A stretch of 64,000 nt of DNA from Limnomonas spitsbergensis (GCA_037349105.1 JAYJMM010000104.1:2390001-2454000), one strand, 5' to 3'. Positions 41,801 to 54,800 are shown, numbered from the stretch's first letter. Program-made: numbers and translations. The notes: generated by a model from the sequence alone, not told the origin.

Positions 41801-44800
41801 GCCAGAATCGTGTCTTGAAGCTGAGGATCAGTTTGATCACATTGCCCATCTTCAGGCGGGACAGCGCGTCAAGCTTGGCCGGCGGGAGGGCGGGAGAGAA
41901 GGTGATGTATCCTCCCTGTGGGGGAAGGATCAATGAAGAGGAGGGTCAGGAGAGCTGGAGAGGTTAAGTGACATATCCCTGAAGGGGGAAAGGACCCACA
42001 GTGCGGCAGGCCATGAGGGAAAAGGTGAAAAGGCCTCCCAGAGGACGGGAGGACAGTTTGGATGGGCTTTCAGGGAGATGGAGCGGCATCTCTGGTAGAT
42101 TCTTCACCAGAGAAGCCAGGGAGGCACGACCTAAACATTGCTTCAGGGGGCAGCTGGGGAGAAGCTACAGGGATGTGAACCCCCACATTATTTTGTGACG
42201 TCGTCCCTCCCTCCTCAAACTGGTTGGCACTAGCAGTGCAAATGGACGATACGTTGCAATAATGCGCAACCGTTCCCAGAACGTCCGAGCTGTTCATCAC
42301 CTTCACAAAACTCCCTCAGCCCCTGCCGCCCTCCACCCACCCCATTCTGACGCCCTCCCAAAATTTTTAACAAGCTGCGGTCCTCCCTTGGATCATTAGA
42401 GCCCAGAGAACAGTGCTGCTGGGGGCTGAGGCCCGAGGCATCATCCGCGCCATAACCGTGACGTTCACCTTGAGGATTGGCAGCGGGACGGTGACCACAA
42501 CCCGCCTCGCTCTGAGCCGCCGGCCTCCCTCACATAGCAGCGTCACGCCTTGCTCGGGGCTCCCATACTCTATGCGCTCCACAGGACAGCTCTTGAGCAC
42601 CTGCAGTACAACACAGTACAGCAGTAAATCTCCAGGTGTCTGGTATGGAGCTTAGTCAGGGTTGGAGAATAAGTGTGGCTGCAGCAGAGCTAATTCAGAC
42701 GTGGCCTTGGCGCCTGACTTGGCAGTCAGGAAATCTCGGCAGCTCAGTAGCAAACAGGACGGTGCAGGCCATGCCCTGGGTGCGAAGGGCCTTAATAGGG
42801 CAGGCCCTCCGTGAGAAGCGGTACGGAGCGGTGGATGCCACAGATTTAACAGAAAGGCCCCCATAACCCCGTCACAAAAACCACTTCAGCTTGTTTAACA
42901 ATTTCATATCTTCATAATCCAGAGGGCACGCAGCACTTCAGCCGATCGACAGCTGATGCTGATAGGCCTTCCTGACAACGCTCAACGGGCCGATATCCCT
43001 TCAGTGCTTTTAAACCTTAAGATATCAAGCCAGCACACCTACCTAGGCTCCTCTTCCTGTCACCCTGGCCATGGCTTAGAATAAGCCACCTACACAGCCA
43101 CTCCTATTCCCATGCTGAGTGATATCGGCCGAGTGCTAGCATTTTATTTACAATTATATTTAACAATTATGAAAATAATGTGCAATACCGGTAATTCAAT
43201 TGCCTACCTGGATCCCACTGGCCATCTTGGTGACCACATGGCTGAAGCATCGGTCAGCCAGGAGGTATGTGTCGCCGCAGTCCCACCTGAAAACAGAGCG
43301 TAAAAAACAGCTGTTTGACAGCGCCCTGTGACACTTGGCATACCGAGACATTAGAATGAAGGGGGGGGGGGAGCCATCACACAATGCACTCCCCCCTAAG
43401 TCCCCCAGCCAGCTCATTCTGTGATTTTGGATTTGTTTGGAGCAAGAGGTCACAGGGCTGCATGACTGACCCCTATAACTGCTAGTTTCCACCGCTATCG
43501 CGCCCCTCCCCCCTATAAGCCCTGCTATCCTGCCCCTCCCCCGATTGCCAAGGGCCTTCTGTCCTAACTCGCATGCACTGGCTCCCCTTCCCGTGCTTCC
43601 ACTTTACTATCTCCTGCCACCTGCCCCATTCACCCAGACCTGCGGCCAACCTCATCTCCAATTACTGGTTGGAACAAGACCAACGTCTGATCAAGGCTTG
43701 GTATCAGTCCAACAGGGAGCTTGACGTCACATCCTCCTCCTCCATCCCCACTCCTCCATTCCCACTCAGACTGCTGTCCCAAGCTGAGACAGCTGTTCCA
43801 AGCTGAGAAAGCTGTCCCAAGCCGAGACTGATGTCCCAAGCTGAGACTGATGTCCCAAGCTGAGACAGCTGTCCCAAGCTGAGTCTGATGTCCCAAACTG
43901 AGACTGATGTCCCAAGCTGAGACAGCTGTTCCAAGCTGAGACAGCTGTCCCAAGCTAAGACAGCTGTCCCAAGCTGAGACAGCTGTCCCAAGCTGAGACA
44001 GCTGTCCCAAGCTGAGACAGCTGTCCCAAGCTGAGACAGCTGTCCCATGCTGAGTCTGATGTCCCAAACTGAGACAGCTGTCCCAAGCTAAGACAGCTGT
44101 CCCAAGCTGAGACAGCTGTCCCAAGCTGAGACAGCTGTCCCAAGCTGAGACAGCTGTCCCAAGCTGAGACAGCTGTCTTAAGCCGAGACTGATGTCCCAA
44201 GCTGAGACAGCTGTCCCATGCTGAGTCTGATGTCCCAAACTGAGACTGATGTCCCAAACTGAGACTGATGTCCCAAGCTGAGACTGATGTCCCAAGCTGA
44301 GACTGATGTCCCAAGCTAAGACAGCTGTCCCAAGCTGAGACTGATGTCCCAAGCTGAGACAGCTGTTCCAAGCCGAGACAGCTGTCCCAAGCTGAGACTG
44401 ATGTCCCAAACTGAGACTGATGTCCCAAGCTGAGACTGATGTCCCAAGCTGAGACTGATGTCCCAAGCTGAGACTGATGTCCCAAGCTGAGACTGATGTC
44501 CCAAGCTGAGACTGATGTCCCAAGCTGAGACTGATGTCCCAAGCTGAGACTGATGTCCCAAGCTGAGACAGCTGTCCCAAGCTGACTGTCTCCTAACTCA
44601 GTAGAGGCCAGGCTTCCAGCAGAAGGTCCCCTTTCCCCTTCCCCTCACCCTCTGCTCTCCTCCACCATTTCCGTGAGGCCCAGCTGGGACAGGGAGCATC
44701 CGTAGTCATTAGCGTAGCAGGCATCAGCCACGGCCAACATGCGCGCGGATGCGCCCTGGGGTCATAAGGCAGGGGAGGTAACAGTCACGAAAGCCACTTT

Positions 44801-46745
44801 TGCAAGCAGATTCAGGTCAACATGGGCCAGGCGGCCGTCTCTTCCACCCTCGGTAGCTGCCAAGTACCCATCTGCGTCACACAGCATACCACTTCCTGGC
44901 CTGGTGCCCCAAAACCTGTTGGGGATGATGTTTCAGGGTTTAAGACCCCTTGAAATCCCCAACGTTGACACTTGCAAGGCTACAACAAAGTAGCCAACCG
45001 ACCCCGTTCATGAAACCCCGACAGGCATAGGCTAAATGGTCCCGATCATGTTAATCCTTAATAGGCCCTAATATCCTGTCATTGGCTGGCTCCGATGCCC
45101 AAGCTGTTGCTGATTCAGTTGTTGTTGTTACAAAGTTGACGCAACCACCCACAGCCTGATTGAGTCTGGCTGGTCCCTCCAATAGACCACCCCGAGCATG
45201 TCCTTTATTCATCTAAAGCATGTTCTTTATTCATCTAAAGCATGTTCTTTATTCATGTAAAGCATGTTCTTTATTCATCTAAAGCATGTTCTTTATTCAT
45301 GTAAAGCATGCCCTTTATTCATCAAAATCATATCCTTTAGCCTCGGCCAGCCCTCTGTCCCCCCTCACCTGCTCCTTCATCCAATCTGTGGCTGACACGT
45401 CTGTCAGCGAGTGCCTCAGCTTCTTCAACTCACACTTGTCAAACAGGTCGTGCACCTGTATCCATGCAACGTGTTCAGTGGTCGGTTCAGTGCACCTCCG
45501 AAACATGCAGCAGGTATCAAGGAGGGTCAGAGACTCAAGGCTCATGCCATAGTCCTCAAACTTTCAGAGCAGATCTCGGGAGTAAGGTTCATAGACTGTG
45601 AGTGAATTCAATGTTATGGCCTCCCGTGAACCTCATGCCCAAGTAATTCAATGCAGTGGCCTCAGATGAACCTCATGCCCAGATAGGGAAGCGCTCACAG
45701 AGAAACTAAGCTGTGTCTCCCCTCTGAGTGTCTCCTTTGGGAACCATAGTCCCACACTCCTTCAGTTTAGTCAGGGGGGCAATATGCTGTTTTTAAACCA
45801 GAATCTCTTTGTTGGGGCCATGTATAAGCCTTTAGGGTATGAGGGTATGATATTGAGCATATTTGCACACATTCACACTTTTCATCATACCACCGTACTT
45901 AAGAAGTTGTAGGTCACGCCACTGCACTTGTAAATGAAAACCTGGTCATGAGTCCTTCGGATGCATGGCCGCAACCCATGATGGATGCATGAGGCTCAGG
46001 GTGCATGAGGAGCATGGCATTGCATGGCTGGGCCTCAAGCAGCCCACTCATGACTGGTCCATGTAGCTAATATCCCGCACTCTCCTTGTAGACCAGGCAC
46101 ATGGATGGATGTATGTGCCCCTGGCATTGCTGCCTGTCCATGCACTCACGCTATCAACTTCCCGGTCCACTTCTGAATCAGGGACGAGCTTCCCCTCGTT
46201 GTCAAAATACCACCAGTCAGGCCACTCCCGCTCCTGGAACTTGAAGCCGGCCTCTCGGAGCGCGTCCGCGAAAACTGAGTTTGCGCCATGGACAAACTCG
46301 GCACCGGCCTGGATGGCCCATGGGGCCAGCCCATGCACCTAAGAGGGGACAGTTCAAGGAAGGGGGGCGAAATCAGAGCAGGCTCTGAATGATTAATAAG
46401 GCTGATTTTCAGCGGGTTTGACTTGCGGAGAGCTCAAGTGAGCTCTCGGGTGCATGGGCAGGGTGGTGGGCTATGGCGGCCATGGTTGGTTGTTCCGACA
46501 TGGTCTCGGCTTCACTCGTCACCGTTGTCCCTCACAGGAAGAGGTGCACTGCGCGGTGCCTTCTTTGCCGCGCCAACTAATCCTACGCCCGTGATGTTGA
46601 GACTGCTCACCTGCTTGATCCTGCCGCCGATTCGGTCCGTCGCTTCCACAACGAGCACATCGGGGCACCGCGACTTGAGCAGCTGCGCGGTGTACAGCCC
46701 AGATGCGCCAGCACCAATGACGATGACGCTGTGGAAGGATTCCAT
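38866..46745 (-). CDS. gene C: peroxisomal-type FAD polyamine oxidase
   Basis: Twelve exons: 46611-46745, 46150-46338, 45369-45455, 44649-44755, 43208-43286, 42469-42600, 41791-41915, 41145-41220, 40717-40824, 40195-40251, 39473-39593 and 38866-38978. They total 443 codons with every phase matching. The product has 442 residues, normal for the family. It begins at the FAD Rossmann fold ([12 protein letters not shown], then [11 protein letters not shown]). Next come [32 protein letters not shown], the likely catalytic-lysine segment [10 protein letters not shown] followed by [23 protein letters not shown], and the C-terminal FAD site [21 protein letters not shown]. It should oxidise spermine/spermidine, releasing hydrogen peroxide. 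There is no signal peptide. The C-terminus is SRM, a type 1 peroxisomal signal also found in plant PAO isoforms, which suggests a back-converting peroxisomal enzyme. Substrate is inferred from family resemblance. Confidence 0.9.
43785..44583. repeat. 19-bp minisatellite in a gene C intron, about 42 copies of two unit types
   Basis: Two 19-base unit types, CTGATGTCCCAAGCTGAGA and CAGCTGTCCCAAGCTGAGA, alternate in blocks with rare variants (AAACTGAG, AAGCTAAG, AAGCCGAG). Because 19 is not a multiple of three, all three minus-strand frames stay open and give a long [15 protein letters not shown] ORF; this is intronic and not a gene. Confidence 0.92.
45125..45170 (+). repeat. partial short interspersed repeat (tail only)
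   Basis: TTGTTACAAAGTT, then CAACCACCCACAGCCTG, matching the 3' part of the copy at 29213-29310. It lies in a gene C intron. Confidence 0.5.
45197..45325. repeat. 22-bp tandem repeat in a gene C intron
   Basis: About six copies of a 22-base unit containing AGCATGTTCTTTATTCAT, with CTAA or GTAA at the joint. It lies immediately downstream of the partial interspersed repeat. Confidence 0.85.
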
Positions 46746-47941
46746 GATACGCTATTAGGCTACAAGAGCGGGATAAGGAGGCTGATGGAGCGCCCTAGTG
46801 CTACGGTGAGTTGCTAGCAACTGTCTGGCTGCGGTTCGCGCCCGGTCCAAGTTAAATTAAATTTGGCTATTGCGTATACACGTATCCTCCTCCCCCATGT
46901 CTAAATCCCTGGACCTGCCCTGGTCGTGCATTCGGAGCCCCCGGGTGTACGGCATGTGAACGCGGCTGGCTGATCAGAAGTCCAAATCGCGACGCTAACT
47001 GACAAAAACGTGCAAGGCTGAAATCGACTCGAACTCGCATAAAACAAGCGGTTTTAGAAGACAGTTGATTTCATCGTTCTAAGACTCGTCACTTCAAGCG
47101 GCGCTCGTGACGTGCCAGGCGAGGTTCCTTGGAGCTCAACGCTGCAGACCACATACACGTTTCATTGCCTGGCAGCATCGTCGATGCACGCATGTGTGCC
47201 CGGAGCGTCGTGCATGGATAACATATCTTATCACCCAGCCCCCCATTAATACCCTTTACACCAGGGGCTTTCAATTAAGTGCTGTCAACTCCCATTCAGA
47301 GGAGTTACACTAAGTCACTAGCAGTGAGACGGCGGCGAGCATCCCCATCTGCTTTACTCATGCATGTATGCCCCTTACCCACACACTCAACCCGTCACCC
47401 CTTGTCATGCAAGCAACCTCGTGTGTGCAGTGCCCTTCTGCCCCCTTGCAGCCCATGACCTCAGCAGGTCACTAGGTCAGCCCACACCCTCCATGTCATG
47501 GCTATGCAATCCCATGGGTGCAGAGCCCTGGAACCCCTCCCTTGCATGTTTATTAACCTCGACCTCCCACTTTTTCACGTCCTGGCTGGCAATGCCATTT
47601 GCTTTTTTGTTTCATTATAAACAGCTTGTGCTCAGCTCTTAACCAGGAAACGTAATCCCTCAGGCCATGATCTAGTTACGGTACCTAATTATAATGTTCA
47701 ATTTATAATTCAGCAATGCAATGCAACATGGATTCCTCTATGGTTCTCCTCATGCTGCTGGGGCAGAACAACACAGGGAGCCAGAGGAACCGGTCTGCAT
47801 ACAACTGACACTGAACCAGCGGCCCACACTTCAGCAAGCAGGAGGCAGCCCTGATTGGTCAAGTGGTCAACTAGCTGACTGACTGAGAAAATCTGATCAA
47901 CGGCTCAGCAAGCAAAACAGCCATAGGTGGCTGAAGCAGCA
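46746..47941. other. intergenic between gene D (3' end) and gene C (5' end)
   Basis: About 1.2 kb with the gene C promoter and the gene D 3' UTR. No convincing gene; the short open frames have no domain and poor composition. Confidence 0.5.
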
Positions 47942-50900
47942 TCATATCCTTTTCTGCTCCCAAGGGTCGTCTGGGGTGTGAAAGCTCCCTGATGGCAGCT
48001 GGCGAGAACCACCCTCTGCCCCCAGCTGCGGCTGACCATGCAAAGCTGGGGCAGACGCCAAAGCCTTGGCAACAGTCTCAGACAGGCTCGCTTGCTCCCC
48101 CTGCAGCCGCTGAATGGCTTTGATGGTGACCTGGAGGTAATGCAGTGGTGTGGAGACATGGCAGTCATGGGTTGCCCGGGGGCACAAAGGGCTATTAAAC
48201 TTGCTTGTATACAGTCTAATGTGAAAAAAAGCTCCAAGCCTCCAACACAGACAGTGCAGTCAACATGGCCCAGATGTGTAATGTCGTTAACAGTGCAGTC
48301 AGGAGCAGGGTTGGTCATATTACAACATGATCAGGGCGTCTGGTTATCTCCCCAGTGCTACCACCAGTGCCAGATGCCAGAGCAGTTTCTGACACAGTAA
48401 TCATAGGAGGGAAGTCAAGGAGGCACTCCACACTCCTTGCTTGGCCCTCGGCGTATCCTGAACATCTCTGCTGTGAACCGGGAGCTTACATGGTGCGACC
48501 ATCAGGGGGCTAACTTGGTGCGACCATCGGTAACAAAATAAACTAGGAGGATGTGATAAGCCAAGGGGCAGAGTATGCGGAAGGTGACAGAGGACATTTA
48601 TCATACCGGCAACACGGTAGGCCATGGCCCTAGCAACACGGGCAACACGTCATTTGGCATGCGCCGCAACGCGCCTTGAGGTTTGAAAAAGTATTTTAAC
48701 CCCCGTGGCGGAATCAACAAATACTCCCCTCTGACCCGCTCCAAGTTTCCTTTTTGAAGCAACTGTTCTTCAGCTTCATGCAATGTGATGCTGAGAAGCT
48801 TAGGGACCCCTGCTTTGGGATGCACAGATTGACCCAAAGATGGACCCAAAGAGTAAGTCACGTACACCAGAATGAACAAGTTGTTGTGTTGATGGACTCC
48901 CTACCTCAAACTGCTTGGCCACCACTGCCTGCAGCGCCCCCAGGACCTGTTCATCGCCTGCCACCTGAAAGAGGGGTGTACAAAAACCCACAAGCAACTC
49001 AGATTCAAGCCATCCGAATATGCCAGCAGAAATACAAGCATTTTTGCATCAGAAGAGGGAAATATAGGTGTGAGACCTGGCATTGTTCAGTGGGTGCCCA
49101 AGGAGGCTAAAGTAAGACAGATTATACAAACAGGGGGCATCCACTCGCTGCCCCCCCAAACCGCCCTCTCACTTGAACCTTGGCCTTCTCCTGAGCAGAA
49201 GCTAGCTTAGTTAAGACGTCAGCTTGCTGGGCAAGGCCATCTTGAACCTGATCAGCATACAAATAGAGGCAATGGACATTTCAAAAGAGCGCCTAGGTCA
49301 GGGAGGCATGGGCACCTATGCCAGAGTTGAGCAGACATCTCATAGCCATATAATTGCATGAATGCGCATGATTGCATGAAGGTACATTATTGCATGAGGG
49401 TGCATAATTGCATTAGCTTGCATGATTGCATGAAGGCCCATGATTGCATGGAGACCCATGATTGCACGGAGACCCATGATTGCATGGAGACCGATGATTG
49501 CATGAAGGCCCGTGATTGCATGGAGACCCATGGTTGCATGGAGACCCATGATTGCATGAAGGCCCGTGATTGCATGGAGACCCATGATTGCATGAAGGCC
49601 CATGATTGCATGGAGACCCATGATTGCATGGAGACCCATGATTGCATGAAGGCCCATGATTGCATGGAGGCCCATGATTGCATGGAGACCCATGATTGCA
49701 TGGAGACCCATAAATTGCATGAAGGCGCGTGATTCCATGAGGCTCCGGGTCCAAGTCCTGCCAATCTATCACAGCCATGATTTGCACTTGAGCGGACTCC
49801 CTTCTCCGGTCCACCTGACCAGGGCCCACTCCCTTCACACTCAGCTGCCCTTCCGACCAGTGCCCACTCCCTTCAGTCTCAGCTGTCCATCCCACAAGGG
49901 CCGTACCTGCTGCAAGGGCTTCTTGACCTCCGCGATGTACAGCCTGTACCGCAGGTTGGCTTTGTCCATCCTCTGCGCCGAAACCGCAAGTGCCTGCTCC
50001 TGCGCTGCCAAGGAGAGCTCCAAGCGGGCCAGCCGAGCTGCCGCGTCCGCAGACGTGTTGAGCGGGGCGGGAGGGCCTCCGTACCTGAGAGCCAGGCATG
50101 TGGTGGGGATGTGTGTGCATGGGACCCTGGTATTCGGATACAAGGCCTGGGACTCAGGCATGCGGACACACGGGATGCACGTAAAGCCCGGGTAGGTGAG
50201 TTGAGCGTCAGGGGGATGGAGGCGGATCCAAGGCGACAGGCGAGGACATCTCCAGCCCCAGAAATGTAGAGCTGTCCTAATCCATAGGTTTGTTTACGTA
50301 TGCAGCCCTAAACGTGTGGACGTATGCAGTCCCAGAGGTGTGGGGCTATCCAACGCCATAGGGGCTATCCAGCGCCATCTGTGAGGCATACATTTACGTA
50401 CACTAACGGTTATAAAGCCCAGCACGGAAATGAGGCAGGCAGGCAGCCGCAAGCAAATGTTTCAGCCTGCAGCCTGAGAGGCCTGCAGCAATCGAGACCC
50501 AGAGGCAAATGATTATGGAACAAAACGTTACCGATACGCAAGGGCTCCGTTCGCAAGTGCCCATCCACCATGTGTGGGGCTTGCAGGGCATGGCAAGCAG
50601 AAATGAATGTCACAGTCAATGCAGGCCATCGGTCCTTGCCTGCTGTTTGCGAGGCTTGATGCCAATCTGCCGCACAGAACAGCCCCTAGCAACAGCGCTG
50701 CTTGTAGGGACACGTATCCGCTCCACTCAGTAGGGGGCGGAGGCCAGGCATGGATGTTCATGGATGCCACTTGCTGCTGATGCTGCTGCTGCGGGTCTCC
50801 CTTCCGTGGCTTGCCCTCCCTCCAGACTCCGATGAATATTTTGCGGGTCTTCCCAGTACCGGAGGGTGCCGAAAAGGACGCCGGGGCTGCGACCGGCGAC

Positions 50901-51157
50901 TCTTGGCCTTGGCCGCTGCCTCTGGAGACAGCGATCAGCGAGGCGCACATGTAGCAACAGCCTACCAAGCAGAAAGCCTCCAGAAGTCTCAGGGTGCCGG
51001 CAGCCAGCCCTGCACCTGTCCCAGCGGGGGCTTTCAGGCCGAGACTGTAGCGCCTAGTGAAGGAGCCAGGGGGGCTTCTCCGCAGCTTGGAGCCTGGCAG
51101 GCACAGAGATGAACCTGCAGCCATATTGCCTCTTGATGGAATGGCTGCCATGGCCAT
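47942..51157 (-). CDS. gene D: two-helix membrane protein with coiled-coil C-terminal half, possibly organelle-targeted
   Basis: Five exons: 50640-51157, 49907-50084, 49173-49247, 48905-48964 and 47942-48130. They give 340 codons with consistent phases. The N-terminus (MAMAAIPSRG, then SKLRRSPPGSFTRRYS) is basic and serine-rich with few acids, like a plastid or mitochondrial transit peptide. Two hydrophobic segments follow (LLEAFCLVGCCYMCASLIAV and YVSLQAALLLGAVLCGRLA), then heptad-rich helical sequence (ARLARLELSLAAQEQALAVS, LTKLASAQEKAK, VLGALQAVVAKQF) and a polar tail. I do not recognise the family. The first intron uses a GC donor in my model (CAG|GCAAGG). A GTAACG donor 36 codons downstream also keeps phase. 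Starts at 51151 and 51124 are alternatives. It is head-to-head with gene E across about 690 bases. Confidence 0.6.
49360..49735. repeat. 18-bp minisatellite in a gene D intron
   Basis: About twenty copies of an 18-base unit of the form GCATGGAGACCCATGATT with AAGGCCC and AAGGCGC variants. Since 18 is divisible by three, both strands stay open (HDCMET- and MQSWVS-type hexapeptides). It is intronic and not coding. Confidence 0.9.
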
Positions 51158-51849
51158 GAAGGGATGTGAGTGGGTTGTAATGGTACGCGCAACAGACCGT
51201 TTGATGACGCCGTATTGATGGCTGGGGATAGTGGTGCTGTTGCATGCTGGGGTGGACTGGAGGCGTGCATGCGAGGGACGGATGTTGCTGCCGGCATGCA
51301 TCTGGGCTGTCAGTGTTATGGAAATGATATCGCAGAGGTTACCACTGCAGGATCTCCTTCGCCTGGGTTGGAACGAATTGGCATGGGCACAGGTAGAGAG
51401 AGAGGAATGCCTGATTGAGGATCAGGAGGGCAGCACAGCCGTAGATATATATTTGAGTGTTACATCAATGTCGTTGGCGAAGGGTGATGAGAGGCTGATA
51501 TGTTGGGCAATCCAATGAATGCCACTCAGCGCAGGATCCGCAGATCGAGATCACCTCCACTCACGACTTGTCCTCACGACAGAGTAGCTGACGACGAAGT
51601 AGCTGACGATCCCCAACTGACGATGCTGTCGACGACAACGCAGTAGCTGAGCCGCGTGCCACATGTAGCTTAGCGTGACATCAAGCGTGCGCAAGCGAAA
51701 TCCAACTCCGACGGCCCAGACGCGCATCCAAGATATACACCCACCAGCCGATCCTACCTCCAGCTGCCTCCATCGTTGCTTCCATCCCCCCTTTGAGCCC
51801 TCCGCCGAGCGCACACAAAAGCTCGCATTGTTGAGGATACTCACAAAAT
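51158..51849. other. divergent promoter region between genes D and E
   Basis: About 690 bases between two start codons on opposite strands. A cluster of GTAGCTGACGA-type repeats lies near 51578-51620. Both genes could share regulatory sequence here. No ORF is supported. Confidence 0.5.
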
Positions 51850-54800
51850 ATGCCGCTCACGAATAACACCTCGCACCTCATCCACGAGGGCGTCACGAAG
51901 CACACCTGGAGCCCCAACCTAGACACCACGCGCTACGAGGCGCAGGGCTCTGCAACCTACAAGGCAGACGCCTTCTGCCATGGCGACACCGCGGACACGC
52001 CTCACCACTCCGAGTACACCTACTCCTTGGGCGACCCCCAGGTGCGGATAGCGAGCTGAACGCTGACATTAGGAGCTCTAACTCGACCTGGTCCTGGCCT
52101 GGCGCCAGAAGAGCTGCGGGCGAGACAGGTGGATGGGTTCGATCAAACCGGCCTGCATCACATAAGTGGTGCTGTCGCCTTGAGAGTCCGTATACTGGTA
52201 GTGTCAGTGATATAATCTGCTGGGAGTCACATGTAGCCTGATCGTCTGATAGGCCTGTAGAGGTAGCCCACCTCAGCAACACCAACACCTGCAGCTGTGT
52301 AGCAGCCTGGGGTGCGGTACTCTCACCGCACCAGCAGTGGGATACCTGGGCAGCTTTTCTTCTGAGTGGTAGCACCACGAAAATTCCGTGATTTAATGGC
52401 AAGAGGGAAGAGCCACTTGAGCTTTCCTGCTGCATCATTTTGGCAATCATGCATGCCCTACTCACATCAGGGCATGTGCAGTCGGGCATGCCCTCCAGCT
52501 CTGGGTGAAATGTCTTTGTGAGAGGGAATTCCCCCCTTCGAAAGAGCTCATTGAGGTTGCACATATTTGTAGGGCTGAAAATTGGATTCCAATGGGGGCA
52601 TGCATCCAGGCCATGCATTAAGGCCTCACGTTGTCTAGTCAATAAGATACATGGTTTTTAGATCTATAAGGTACAAGATTCTATATTTTACAGCACACAT
52701 GGAAGTCTGGTCTAGGACATGTATGATAAGCGGCCTGCAGTGTACGGCCCTCATTCATCGCGGCTAAACTGAGGTAGTGCCTCTCACGCGCATGCACGTC
52801 AGTTCCAAATATGTGTTTCTCCAGGCTACACTTCGGCTTTCATGTGGTTGGGGGTAAAGAACGCGGCTCAGCGTGCAAGCTCTTACCCTTGTAGTAATCC
52901 ATATGTTGCATGGCTGCAGGAGTGGGCCGGACGCATCACCAACAGGACGGTAGTCCACACCGGAGGTAGCACCAACATGGCCAGTGAGTGTTGGCTTAAG
53001 AAAGGAGCCGGTCGAGTGGGCACACAGGTGCCTTGCTCCATCCAGCATCGAGGCATGGATCCTTGCAGGAATTGGTTGGGGACTGGGCCTGTGTCTGCTG
53101 GGGACAGGGCTTGCTTGAAGATGGCAACCAGTGCACGAGGCACTGCAAATTACTATATGACTATATGAGGCATACAGGAGATGTCGCACTGCACCCGTCA
53201 CATCTTCCTGCGTGCAATCCAAGCGGTTTGCTCCAGGAATGCAGGCCTCCTGTGGGATGAATCTTAAAGGAATTACCTGATGGGGATGATTTACACTTGT
53301 TGTTGCATTTCCATGCAATTCTCGGCTGGCTTTGGATGAAATTCTTATTTATTCAATGTGTATGCCAAGAGTGGGACAAAACCAACATCACAACAGCGTC
53401 ACTCAGGCGGCTCCAAGAAAGCCCTTACAAATGTACAATTTCCAGGCAGTACTGGGCCTGCTCAGAATTGATGTCTAAGTGTGACCTTATCCCCCTTGCA
53501 GTGTACACGCATCACACCACCACGCGGCCTAAGTTCCCGCCTGGATCCATCCGCAACGGCACATTCACACTTTTGCAGTACCTTCCCAAGGAGGATGACG
53601 CCATTCAGGTGAGAGCTTGGACAAGCTAAGCTTGATTGTGTGCTAGTCGTAAGTGCAGGCCAGCACCAGGAGGGGGGGCAAATTAGGGGTTACGGGTGGA
53701 ATTGTTTGCGTTGGAAAAAAAAACTCTGGAACCCGTGGTTGCCACCCCCCCTGGCCAGCATAGTAAGGCTATCTGTAAAAGCTGAGCCTTTGGCACAGCC
53801 CCCGAGTGACGTGTGTGCCCCGACAACTTGTGACTTTCGCATGACTGTGTGACGTAGCAATGAACATGGTCTCTAAACCCTGCATTGTAAACCTGATACA
53901 TACACTACTTACTGTGCATGCGATGGCCCTTCTGCCTTTTAAATACCGGTCGTCCGGCGTAATGCAGTCCACTCCCAGCATGTGCTCGCACCGCCCCTCA
54001 TCTACCAGGACAAGACGTTGAACCTGATGAGTGATTGCGCTTTGGTGTGCAGGAGCTCCATATGGTGGTCAACAAGGTTTACCCGGCGATGGGGGACCTC
54101 ATGCCCGCTCTTGATAGATACCACCTGCATAGCGCTGACGGCTGGATCACAACCCTAGGGTGAGTCAAGTCTATGGGGCGGTCAGCACTCCCTCTTTTCC
54201 TAGTTTGCCTTTCTACTTCAAAGTTTTCTAGCTACTTCAGAAAGTTGACAAGTGTCCAGTATGCTGGATGTAAGTATCAACGCACTTGCCATTTGCATGG
54301 CAATGCCTGGTGGCCTTATTCAAAGTTGGCGCGACAGGTGTTTGATGAACGCAAAGGCTGTGGCTGTGGCTGTGACTGTGGCTGTGGCTGTGGCTGTGAC
54401 TGTGGCTGTGACTGTGGCTGTGGCTGCGGCTGTGGCTGTGGCTGTGACGGTGGCCGTGGCCGTGGCTGTGGCTGCGGCTGTGGCTGTGGCTGTGACGGTG
54501 ACTGTGGCCGTGGCCGTGGCTGTGGCTGCGGCTGTGGCTGTGGCTGTGACGGTGACGGTGGCTATGGCCGTGGCTGTGGCTGTGGCTGTGGCTGTGACTG
54601 TGGCTGTGGCTGTGGCTGTGGCTGTGGCCGTGGCCGTGACTGTGGCTGTGGCTGTGGCCGTGGCCGTGGCTGTGACTGTGGCTGTGGCTGTGGCTGTGGC
54701 TGTGGCTGTGGCTGTGGCCGCGACTGTGGCTGTGGCTGTGACTGTGGCTGTGGCTGTGGCTGTGACTGTGGCTGTGGCTGTGACGGTGACGGTGACGGTG

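Noticed and set aside
43630..44580. Long minus-strand ORF of [11 protein letters not shown] repeats (316 codons)
   Set aside because: It is a 19-bp minisatellite lying between two well-defined polyamine oxidase exons; three frames are open for the same reason.
48401..48879. Minus-strand ORF 48601-48879 as an exon of gene D
   Set aside because: Exons 48905-48964 and 47942-48130 join in phase without it; the ORF has no clear splice sites, though transposon debris is possible.
49340..50120. ORFs on both strands with HDCMET-like and HNGSPCN-like repeats
   Set aside because: Product of an 18-bp intronic minisatellite; unit length divisible by three keeps all frames open.
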